From assembly GCA_934339005.1 (NCBI GenBank), contig CAKRHR010000035.1, forward strand, positions 1-28,273: a DNA stretch of 28,273 nucleotides. Direction: 5' to 3'. Under the pieces are notes generated by a model, which saw only the letters and a list, made by a program, of their open reading frames with translations, searched no databases and was not told where the DNA came from. Origin of the DNA: an uncultured Catenibacillus sp. (GTDB lineage: Bacteria; Bacillota; Clostridia; Lachnospirales; Lachnospiraceae). The translations under genes were made by a program, and so were the position numbers. This document shows, piece after piece, positions 16,913-23,708 of this stretch. The first letter of the stretch is position 1; each line of letters starts with the position of its first letter.

Positions 16913-17752
16913 TTAGGCCTCCTTCTCTAATTCTTCTGAAATCTTTTCCAAATCTGCCATAGCTACAGCAAACTGCTCATCATTTGGAGCCTTGCCATGC
17001 CATCCGGCCTGATTTTCCATGAAGGAAACACCTTTACCTTTAACGCTCTTTGCAATAATTGCTGTCGGTTTGCCTTTAATCTCTTTAGCTTTCTTAAATG
17101 CTGCTGCAATCTCATCAAAATCATGTGCATTGATTTCAATGGTTTCAAAATTAAATGCCCTAAATTTCTCAGCGATTGGATATGGAGAACATACATCTGC
17201 AATATTACCGTCAATCTGAAGTCCGTTATTATCTACAATAATAACAAGATTATCCAGTTTTCTGTGACCTGCAAACATCGCAGCTTCCCATACCTGACCT
17301 TCCTGAATCTCACCATCGCCAAGTAATGTGTATACACGGTAATCTTCACCTGTCAGCTTTGCAGATAATGCCATACCTACTGCTGATGAGATACCCTGTC
17401 CAAGTGAACCACTGGACATATCCACACCTGGAATATGCTTCATATCAGGATGTCCCTGAAGATAAGAACCTACATGTCTGAGTGTGATCAAATCCTCTAC
17501 AGGGAAATAACCTCTGTGCGCAAGTGTCGCATACAGCCCCGGCGCCACATGTCCCTTTGACAAAACAAATCTGTCTCTGTCTGCTTTCTTAGGGTCTGCA
17601 GGGTCAATATTTAATTCTTCAAAATAAAGATAAGTAAAGATATCTGCTGCGGATAAAGAGCCGCCCGGATGACCGGATTTAGCACTATGAACTTCGCGAA
17701 CAATATCTTTTCTGATTTCATTTGCAATTTTTTTCAGTTTTAACTGCTCCAT
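16913..17752 (-). CDS. transketolase, N-terminal (ThDP-binding) subunit
   Basis: A 279-residue partner of the next gene, forming the heteromeric enzyme. H28 in SGHPGGSLS is a conserved active-site His. GDG at residues 145-147, followed by N175/N176 in VIIVDNNG, is the thiamine diphosphate/Mg motif. LSKGHVAPGLYA and SSGSLGQGIS are also typical. An AAGGGATGG ribosome site precedes the ATG, and a strong promoter lies 43 bases upstream. First gene of a three-gene unit with the C-subunit and the DUF5721-like gene. Confidence 0.95.
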   Translation of the reverse strand: MEQLKLKKIANEIRKDIVREVHSAKSGHPGGSLSAADIFTYLYFEELNIDPADPKKADRDRFVLSKGHVAPGLYATLAHRGYFPVEDLITLRHVGSYLQGHPDMKHIPGVDMSSGSLGQGISSAVGMALSAKLTGEDYRVYTLLGDGEIQEGQVWEAAMFAGHRKLDNLVIIVDNNGLQIDGNIADVCSPYPIAEKFRAFNFETIEINAHDFDEIAAAFKKAKEIKGKPTAIIAKSVKGKGVSFMENQAGWHGKAPNDEQFAVAMADLEKISEELEKEA

Positions 17753-17794
17753 GATATTCTAATACCATCCCTTCTGCGTTTTATTACTATTTAC

Positions 17795-17823
17795 ATAGTA
17801 ACAAGATTCAAGACTATTGTCAA
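17795..17823 (-). promoter_or_regulatory. sigma-A promoter of the transketolase operon
   Basis: On the minus strand TTGACA (17823-17818), a 17-bp spacer and TACTAT (17800-17795). Confidence 0.7.
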
Positions 17824-17954
17824 AGCATTCCTTAATAAAAAATGGATTCCTCCCGTAAAACTTATCTTATAGAAATTTTAATAAATTTTCTTATCTATAC
17901 AAATTTCTACATCGCTATGCAATTCCCGGTTTATACAAAATTTGTACAAAAGTA

Positions 17955-17988
17955 CAGGGGCAAAAGAACTTAAATGTCTTTGCCCCTG
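17955..17988 (-). terminator. intrinsic terminator after hpf
   Basis: A 10-bp stem CAGGGGCAAA (17955-17964) with TTTGCCCCTG (17979-17988), 14-base loop, followed on the minus strand by TACTTTTGTAC. It lies about 20 bases after the hpf stop. Confidence 0.75.
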
Positions 17989-18007
17989 CATCATGTTTAA
18001 CTATAAT

Positions 18008-18532
18008 TTAATATTCCGGTTCAATCAGACCGTATGTGTTGCCTTTACGTTTGTAAACCACATTGACTTCGTCAGTTTCAGCATTTCTGAATACGAAAAA
18101 GCTATGTCCAAGAAGCTCCATCTGTACGCAGGCTTCTTCAATGTCCATCGGTTTCATGGCAAAACGTTTTGTACGAACAATCTTAATCTGCTCATCCTCT
18201 GCTTCTTCCTCCAGATAGCTTGGCTGGAAGCTGGATGCTGCATGAAGCTGATTTGCAAGTTTTGTTTTATATTTGCGCATCTGGCGTTCGATAATATCCT
18301 CTACCAAGTCGATGGATACATACATATCATCACTCACCTGCTCTGCCCTGATGATGCTGCCCTTCACTGGAATAGTAACCTCAATCTTCTGACGGGATTT
18401 CTCTACGCTAAGTGTTACTGTAACTTCTGTATCTTCACTAAAATACTTCTCAAGTTTGCCGATCTTATCGTATATCGTTTCCTTAAGCCCCTCTGTCACA
18501 TCGATGTTTTTTCCGCTGATAATATATCTCAT
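18008..18532 (-). CDS. hpf: ribosome hibernation promoting factor, long form
   Basis: Ribosome-associated protein that inactivates 70S ribosomes and drives 100S dimers in stationary phase. 174 residues. The N-terminal RaiA/YfiA domain (1 to about 100: ISGKNIDVTEGLKETIYDKI, then VSIDLVEDIIERQMRKYK) is followed by an acidic linker and the C-terminal dimerisation domain (VRTKRFAMKPMDIEEACVQMELLGHSFFVFRNAET). This marks the long HPF of Gram-positives. The ATG at 18532 follows GAGGAG at 9 bases; an in-frame TTG three codons earlier abuts that site and is rejected. It has its own promoter and terminator. Confidence 0.96.
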   Translation of the reverse strand: MRYIISGKNIDVTEGLKETIYDKIGKLEKYFSEDTEVTVTLSVEKSRQKIEVTIPVKGSIIRAEQVSDDMYVSIDLVEDIIERQMRKYKTKLANQLHAASSFQPSYLEEEAEDEQIKIVRTKRFAMKPMDIEEACVQMELLGHSFFVFRNAETDEVNVVYKRKGNTYGLIEPEY

Positions 18533-18599
18533 ACGACTCAACTCCTCTCATGCCCCTGAAAATAAATCATCTCCAAAAGCATCTTTCTTTATACACATG

Positions 18600-18628
18600 A
18601 TTATAACACACTTGTACCATTTTTCCAA
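18600..18628 (-). promoter_or_regulatory. sigma-A promoter of hpf
   Basis: On the minus strand TTGGAA (18628-18623), a 17-bp spacer and a perfect TATAAT (18605-18600), about 70 bases before the hpf ATG. Confidence 0.65.
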
Positions 18629-19352
18629 CCCTTGATTGCAGACAATTAAATTATTTTTTTATTATTTTCTGAATTTATACTTATTTAATAAGTTTTTATA
18701 GTTTTCTTTTACGACTACATACTATCATTCACCTAATTTTCTGCAATCTTTTCTCGAAAGTCTTAGCGCAATCCCTCCGAAAAAGGCATTTTAAATACAC
18801 CATAACTTCCCCTATTCCACCCGATTATCAGTTTTAATTTCATGTTTGAAGATATAAACTATTTATTTATCAAAATTGTCTGATTATTCTTCAATTTGTT
18901 AATTTAAAAACAAAATAAATAATAATTTCAGTCAATTAAGTGCCATTATCAAACTACATAAAAGTCAAGTGGTTTTCGATATTTTTCGACACCAAAACAC
19001 AAAATTCGCATAATCACCAAAACATATATTTGGATTTTATTCTCAATGTTATACACAATAGAGGATAAATTTTTTGTGGATAATGTGGATAACTTTGTGT
19101 ATAACTCACATTTACCGCACTTTCTGCGATTTTTTATGGGATTAACTTGGGGATAAGTTATCCACATATTCCTCCACCTATTTTATCTCAACAGTTTATA
19201 GGGAGTTTTTTTGTGCATATTATATAAATGTAAATATATTTTACTTAACAGTGAATTTTTATCTACCTATATTTCTATATGCGTTATAGCCAAACTTATT
19301 CGCACTTAACAATGTCATATTTCAACTTTTTCATTAATGATATCTTTATAGT
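18629..19352. other. AT-rich gene-free region flanking the DnaA-box cluster
   Basis: About 720 bases with no convincing ORF on either strand, very AT-rich from 18640 to 19020, and then the DnaA-box cluster. A further near-match box (TGTGCATAT) is at 19212-19220. The AT-rich half could serve as an unwinding region. I see no tRNA, terminator or coding remnant here. Confidence 0.6.
19049..19166. other. DnaA-box cluster: candidate oriC or DnaA-regulatory locus
   Basis: Five perfect matches to TTATNCACA in 118 bp: TTATACACA at 19049-19057 (+); TGTGGATAA at 19075-19083 and directly adjacent at 19084-19092 (-); TGTGTATAA at 19096-19104 (-); TTATCCACA at 19158-19166 (+). A one-mismatch box, TGGGGATAA, is at 19148-19156. 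Three are the strongest TTATCCACA form. dnaA, dnaN, rpmH and other usual origin neighbours are absent from the window. Genes to the left run mainly leftward, as expected for a fork leaving this point, but the operon to the right runs toward it. Confidence 0.75.
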
Positions 19353-20795
19353 CTATGCCAGTCCTGGGAATAATATTAACAGCACGCCTGCAACAATCGT
19401 ACCAATTAATGTAAACAGTACACTCATCACAAACATTGGCTTATACGCTTCTTTATGTGTTGTACCTGTCAGACCCAGTGTCAGAATAATCAAGCCATTA
19501 ATTGGCAATGTTTCAAATGTTGTAGCCGCAAGTGCACCAACTCTGGCAACTGCCGGTGCTGCTGCAATTACCTGTTCCGGTGCGTAACCCTGTCCAAGCA
19601 TAATACCAAGTACGATTGGCAGTGATACCATTAATGCAGCTGGTGGTGATGAAGTAATCGCTACAATGACACAAACTGCAATAATTGCAATTACAATATA
19701 ATGTGCATGAATACCTGCCAGCATCGAAATCACAAAACCAAAAGCTGATGTTGCTGTAACAACTGCTGCCAGCGCAGATGGTGTAATTACTGTCATTAAC
19801 GCATTAGGATAAGAATCAGAACCACCATTCAAAGTTGCAATAATCGCTTTGCCAATACTCTGTGTATTACCCAATGCATCTGTTTTTGGCAAATTTCTAC
19901 CCATCAAAATAATTGCTGCTACAATACCAATACCAAGTGCAATCGCAATGTTTACTGTAATACCTGTAATTGCAGGGAACAACGTATATGCGCAGAATAC
20001 AAGAACCAACGGAATCAAAGCAACTACAAAATTCGGCAATGGTCTGTCCTGTCCTTCATTCATTTTCTGACAATGTCCCCAGTCAAAATGTTCACCTTGA
20101 TGTTTTGCTTTTAAAATCATATGTGTTAATACAAAATAACCACCACCGGCAATAATAATTACGGCCACGATACCAGGCACAAGTCCGGCTGTTGATGAAA
20201 TATGAAAGCCCTGTTCAAGATATGGAGCCAAAGCTTCATTTTGTGAAACACCACTCATAATCGCCGCCTGAGCCATAATATTATCAATCTGCGGTGCACC
20301 CGGTGCAGCCATAAATCCACAGTTTAATACCATCATACCCGGAATAAACCGTCTTGGAATATCCACCATTTCGCTCATGACAAAGCAAATCGGAATCATC
20401 GTGAAAGCAAGGACATAACCATCAATACCACCCATTGTCAGTAATGCTGAAATAATTAAAACAACTAAAATCGCTGCTCGAACCTGTGCATCACCGCTGC
20501 GCTTAATGACAAATGTATTTGTCAATGTCTTTGCAATTGAAGAGGCTGCACCAGTATCGTTGTATAATTTACCAAGCATTGCGCCAAAAAATACGATAAA
20601 AAACAAACTGGTAATCAAATCGACAATACCACTGACATATGAACTAATCAGTGTTTCCGGTGCCATTCTGTTAAATACAGCTACAATAATTGCACACACC
20701 GGTGCAACCCAATAAGACGAAAATCCTTTGTAAACAGCTACTAAAAATATAACAAGCGCTAAAATAATACCTATTAACCCAACTACAGCACTCAT
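19353..20795 (-). CDS. GntP-like family permease (gluconate/hydroxy-acid transporter type)
   Basis: Integral membrane carrier of 480 residues with about 12 hydrophobic segments. The Gly/Ala/Pro-rich helices and stretches such as SLFFIVFFGAMLGKLYNDTGAA, GGIDGYVLAFTMIPI, LNCGFMAAPGAPQIDN and ITSSPPAALMVSLPIVLG are typical of the gluconate permease / ion-transporter superfamily, which moves gluconate, other sugar acids or hydroxy acids with protons. The start is the ATG at 20795, behind GGAGGAG at 6 bases, rather than the upstream in-frame ATG at 20810. Last gene of the SufE-like/FucI-like/carrier-like operon, 31 bases after its neighbour, so it probably imports that pathway's substrate. Exact substrate unknown. 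Confidence 0.85.
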   Translation of the reverse strand: MSAVVGLIGIILALVIFLVAVYKGFSSYWVAPVCAIIVAVFNRMAPETLISSYVSGIVDLITSLFFIVFFGAMLGKLYNDTGAASSIAKTLTNTFVIKRSGDAQVRAAILVVLIISALLTMGGIDGYVLAFTMIPICFVMSEMVDIPRRFIPGMMVLNCGFMAAPGAPQIDNIMAQAAIMSGVSQNEALAPYLEQGFHISSTAGLVPGIVAVIIIAGGGYFVLTHMILKAKHQGEHFDWGHCQKMNEGQDRPLPNFVVALIPLVLVFCAYTLFPAITGITVNIAIALGIGIVAAIILMGRNLPKTDALGNTQSIGKAIIATLNGGSDSYPNALMTVITPSALAAVVTATSAFGFVISMLAGIHAHYIVIAIIAVCVIVAITSSPPAALMVSLPIVLGIMLGQGYAPEQVIAAAPAVARVGALAATTFETLPINGLIILTLGLTGTTHKEAYKPMFVMSVLFTLIGTIVAGVLLILFPGLA

Positions 20796-20826
20796 AATCT
20801 TCTCCTCCATCTCTTGAAGTTTTTTA

Positions 20827-21264
20827 TTAATTTGACAATTTATTATGCATATCTGTCACGTACCGATAATGATATGCAAAATCAATAATATCCTGTACCG
20901 TTTCCATCTCCATGCATGTTTCCTCGGATAAATGCCATCCCATCATTTCATTTAATGACATAAGTAACAGTACCTTTTTAACCATTGCTGATTTTGCACC
21001 TGTACACCCTGAAACAGCCTCCATCTCATGCAACTGTTTCTGTGGCAGTCCTGCCATGATTGCTGCACTTTCTTCAGCCAGTGCATAAATGCTTTCCTGT
21101 GGTTTTGGACACCGGTCAAGCATATATCTGCGTTGAATATATGTACATATTGCATCCCTGACATCATTTTCTGTTGCATTTTTCTTTGCTTTAAGTGTTT
21201 CTATAATTGACTTTGCACCTAAAAGCCATTGCTTAATTTTTACCCATTCCGCTGTTGTCGTCAT
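20827..21264 (-). CDS. small helical protein, faintly acyl-carrier-like, unknown function
   Basis: A 145-residue protein I do not recognise. It is all-helical by pattern. The C-terminal half (about 80-132), with VLLLMSLNEMMGWHLSEE followed by METVQDIIDFAYHY, resembles helices II-IV of an acyl carrier protein, ending with the ETVQDIIDF-type helix. The usual DSL phosphopantetheine motif is missing: the matching region is SGCTGAKSAMV, offering S85, C87 or S92 instead. Cysteines at 40, 52, 87 and 117 are notable beside a SufE homologue. Its ATG overlaps the stop of the isomerase-like gene as ATGA, so translation is coupled. It could be a carrier, a subunit of the isomerase-like enzyme, or an unrelated helical protein. 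Confidence 0.55.
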   Translation of the reverse strand: MTTTAEWVKIKQWLLGAKSIIETLKAKKNATENDVRDAICTYIQRRYMLDRCPKPQESIYALAEESAAIMAGLPQKQLHEMEAVSGCTGAKSAMVKKVLLLMSLNEMMGWHLSEETCMEMETVQDIIDFAYHYRYVTDMHNKLSN

Positions 21265-22799
21265 GCCACTACCATTTCAAGTCCAAGCACTTTACAGACC
21301 ATTTCAAGTTCTTTTGTATAATCACCATAAACCAATGCCATATGTGAACCAAAATCAAATGTTTTCTCGTAAGCACTCTGTGCATCCTCAACCTGATAAA
21401 TCACTGCTGTTGAACAATTCTGACGTCCATAGCCAAACTGACCCTTGATTTTACCACGGATGACAAGCATCTTTTCACATGTTGGATCGATACGTACAAC
21501 AGTGACCGTCTGATCTAAATCTTTTGAAAAATCATAGCGCATCGTTGCACCCCAACCACTAAAAGCAAATGAGCGCAAAGCATAATTTTCATCTACTTTG
21601 TCATAGCCTTTTAATTTTCTGTTTGCAACAGAATGTAAGGTCACCATCAAATTCGGAATATCTTTGATTTTTTCAAATTCTTCAGGTGTGACGCTGTTAA
21701 AATCCGGTGCTGTAATTTTGCCATCTACGATTCTTAACCAACATGTATTTCCCATATACGTTGATTTTTCTGTAAGACTTTCAAGAATAACTTTGCACAT
21801 TAATATATTCAGATCTGCCTCACATGCCGATGGAATACCTTCCTCCTCAAGTAATGAATGTGTCAGACATAATGTACATTTTTCCTGATTTAATCGCCTT
21901 GTTGAACACATATCCGGACATGGTGCAGTAAATGCATTACAATCACGAAAAGACAACAATTTCTTTGCCAGATAATAAGCCCTGACAGAATTGCTTACAT
22001 ATTTTTCTTCAATTTCACATTCATCTGCACCGGCAATCAATGATTTTGTAATTTCATTAATATGCACCATATCTTCATCATTGATATTGTTCATCATTCG
22101 TCCCGGTTGTGTTGGATTTTCATCTGCAGGTCGGTTTGTCAGCATGTCCAGATATTCGTGAATATCCATCACGTTAAAATTTACACCCAGTTTATCTTTT
22201 ACTTTTTCCAATGATAAGAAACCATCCTGTGCACTGACGGGTGACACGTCAGTTGCAAAACGATTTAATACCAATGCTCTTGTATTTGCCAATACTTTTC
22301 TGACTGTCAACGCTTTAAACATATCTTTTGCCAATTTCCAGTCATATACCGGATAAACCTCTGCACCTCTGGCTTTCATTGCTGTAACATCTGTTGTTAC
22401 TGCAAATAAAACATCATTATAATAAGCAATCGTTTTTTTACATCGTCTCGCAAACTCAATAAATACCTGAGTTCCACGTCCGCTGCTTGTCAGCAAATAA
22501 ACATCGGTATCATCCGGTGCCAGAATCTCCTGCATATCGCTTTCACTCACATTAAATGCATCTGTGTAATTTTTAACACGTACTGCAGGCATCAAGTGTA
22601 CGCATTCAGGCACATTTGCCTGTGCAGCCTGAACAAAACCTTTAAAAATCTCTCCATTTAAGAATCTGTCATATTCCGGTTTTAATGTATCCCCCTGACC
22701 GAAACGACATGGTCCTTCATACACATACTCATGTGTAAAATCAATAAAGACCGGTTTAACATTGAGTTTCATCTCAATGCCTTTTTTAACAACACCCAT
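21261..22799 (-). CDS. L-fucose isomerase-like (COG2407-type) protein
   Basis: A 512-residue cytosolic protein. Family hallmarks are the Rossmann-like N-domain (VYLLTSSGRGTQVFIEFA), CPDM followed by a Cys-rich patch and LTHSLLEEEGIPSACEADLN (the conserved Glu is a metal-ligand candidate), the HSVANRKLKGYD stretch, and a C-domain with TVVRIDPTCEKMLVIRGKI and GSHMALVYGDY. Relatives isomerise aldoses and ketoses (L-fucose, L-arabinose), but many COG2407 members have no known substrate. The start is the ATG at 22799 behind GGAAGGGG; the ORF extends upstream into the SufE gene without a better site. It follows the SufE-like stop by 2 bases and overlaps the next start by 4. The unusual Cys cluster (CPDMCSTRRLNQEKCTLC) could bind metal or take part in sulfur chemistry. 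Confidence 0.75.
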   Translation of the reverse strand: MGVVKKGIEMKLNVKPVFIDFTHEYVYEGPCRFGQGDTLKPEYDRFLNGEIFKGFVQAAQANVPECVHLMPAVRVKNYTDAFNVSESDMQEILAPDDTDVYLLTSSGRGTQVFIEFARRCKKTIAYYNDVLFAVTTDVTAMKARGAEVYPVYDWKLAKDMFKALTVRKVLANTRALVLNRFATDVSPVSAQDGFLSLEKVKDKLGVNFNVMDIHEYLDMLTNRPADENPTQPGRMMNNINDEDMVHINEITKSLIAGADECEIEEKYVSNSVRAYYLAKKLLSFRDCNAFTAPCPDMCSTRRLNQEKCTLCLTHSLLEEEGIPSACEADLNILMCKVILESLTEKSTYMGNTCWLRIVDGKITAPDFNSVTPEEFEKIKDIPNLMVTLHSVANRKLKGYDKVDENYALRSFAFSGWGATMRYDFSKDLDQTVTVVRIDPTCEKMLVIRGKIKGQFGYGRQNCSTAVIYQVEDAQSAYEKTFDFGSHMALVYGDYTKELEMVCKVLGLEMVVA

Positions 22800-22801
22800 A
22801 A

Positions 22802-23221
22802 TTAATCCCCTTCCTTTATAATATTTTCTTTGATATGCCGGAGGATTGCCTGTACCCCCATACGCCTGTCTACAGACAATTGTTTTCCGACAGATGTTGT
22901 ATCTATAAAAGCTGGCGTCCAATTTAATACCTCCGCCGTACTTTTACCTTCAATCATCGATTTAATCACTGCCAAAATGCCCTTTATTATTAAAGATTGA
23001 CTATCCACCATCATATAGACATTATTATGATCTATCCACACATAAATCCACACTTTAGACTGACAGCCTTCCACAAGATTTTTCTGATTTTTATATTTTT
23101 CAGACATTTTCTGAACATTCCCTGCCTGAATTAACAAATAATCATATTGAAGCAACCAATCCTCCAGTGCATTGAAATTCTTAATCCACGCTTGCTCCTC
23201 TTCTTTAAGTGACATCTGCAT
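22802..23221 (-). CDS. SufE-like cysteine-desulfurase partner / sulfur acceptor
   Basis: A 139-residue SufE-family protein. In Fe-S biogenesis SufE takes persulfide sulfur from the desulfurase SufS. Conserved features are ALEDWLLQYDYLLIQAG (18-34), the catalytic-Cys motif EGCQSKVWIY with C53, DSQSLIIKGILAVI and the C-terminal LSVDRRMGVQAILRHIKE. The start ATG at 23221 lies just after GGAGGTG. No sufS, sufB, sufC, sufD or sufU is nearby; instead it heads an operon with an isomerase-like enzyme, a carrier-like protein and a sugar-acid-type permease. A dedicated role outside Fe-S assembly is therefore inferred. The stop codon of a decayed upstream gene overlaps its ribosome site. Confidence 0.88.
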   Translation of the reverse strand: MQMSLKEEEQAWIKNFNALEDWLLQYDYLLIQAGNVQKMSEKYKNQKNLVEGCQSKVWIYVWIDHNNVYMMVDSQSLIIKGILAVIKSMIEGKSTAEVLNWTPAFIDTTSVGKQLSVDRRMGVQAILRHIKENIIKEGD

Positions 23222-23224
23222 GCG

Positions 23225-23417
23225 TCACCTCCGTTTTTTGAAAAATGTAATTGCACGTTCTAAAGCATCGATACTCTTAATATTAAATGGAATTATATGC
23301 CTCTGCTTCTTCGATACCGCTGCCGCAAATTCTCCAACAACTTGTATATCCGGATATACTTCAGATTCCTGATATAACCTTTGGATTCACATCCCGTGCT
23401 GTATCGTCTGTATCCAC
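23225..23417 (-). pseudogene. decayed 3' end of the former first gene of the SufE operon
   Basis: The minus strand holds two protein-like segments in different frames. From a GTG at 23417 it reads VDTDDTARDVNPKVISGI to a stop at 23361. In the other frame it continues as SEVYPDIQVVGEF, AAAVSKKQRHIIPFNIK and SIDALERAITFFKKRR, ending in a TGA at 23227-23225. That TGA overlaps the GGAGGTGA ribosome site of sufE, the arrangement expected of a coupled operon gene. An in-frame TAG lies just before the GTG. No good start or ribosome site exists. Most likely a truncated, frameshifted remnant; a sequencing error or recoding is less likely. I cannot name the family. Confidence 0.5.
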
Positions 23418-23474
23418 CTACACCATTACTTTATATAAAATTCATAAGATTATTATAACAATAACAGGATTACT

Positions 23475-23503
23475 TCTATATGTGCATTATGAACATTGTA
23501 CAA
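23475..23503 (-). promoter_or_regulatory. promoter of the SufE-like operon
   Basis: On the minus strand TTGTAC (23503-23498), a 17-bp spacer and TATAGA (23480-23475). It lies about 250 bases before the sufE-like start and upstream of the decayed reading frame. Confidence 0.5.
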
Positions 23504-23545
23504 AACTTTTTAGCATTGATATTGTTCACTCTATACCTTTTTCTT

Positions 23546-23574
23546 TTGACTTACATTCGTTTTACATATATAAT
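23546..23574 (+). promoter_or_regulatory. sigma-A promoter of the PucR-type regulator gene
   Basis: TTGACT (23546-23551), a 17-bp spacer and a perfect TATAAT (23569-23574), oriented away from the operon promoter 43 bases to the left. The leader to the start codon is about 130 bases. Confidence 0.7.
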
Positions 23575-23644
23575 GTAATATAAGAATCAAACATTCAAAA
23601 CTCCGTTCGTACCTGAACGAATAATCACTTTAGACTTATGACGC

Positions 23645-23688
23645 ATCATATACCAAAAGCATCCATTATAAAATGTCATGTATATGAT
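23645..23688. promoter_or_regulatory. 9-bp inverted repeat in the leader of the PucR-type gene
   Basis: ATCATATAC (23645-23653) and GTATATGAT (23680-23688) are perfect inverted repeats 26 bases apart, just before the GAAGG ribosome site. It could be an operator for the regulator or an mRNA hairpin. Confidence 0.45.
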
Positions 23689-23708
23689 ATAAAACGAAGG
23701 AAATACTT

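Noticed and set aside
15964..17752. Split transketolase as part of a sulfosugar (sulfo-transketolase) pathway
   Set aside because: The neighbours are a DUF5721-like gene, htpG and hpf with no sulfosugar genes; split transketolase is ordinary in Clostridia.
17942..18559. 205-codon plus-strand ORF over hpf
   Set aside because: Antisense to a clearly identified hpf with promoter and terminator; the Cys/Phe-rich translation is typical of a reverse-frame shadow.
23287..23583. 98-codon plus-strand ORF in the divergent promoter region
   Set aside because: No ribosome site, crosses both promoters, and the protein-like signal is on the opposite strand.
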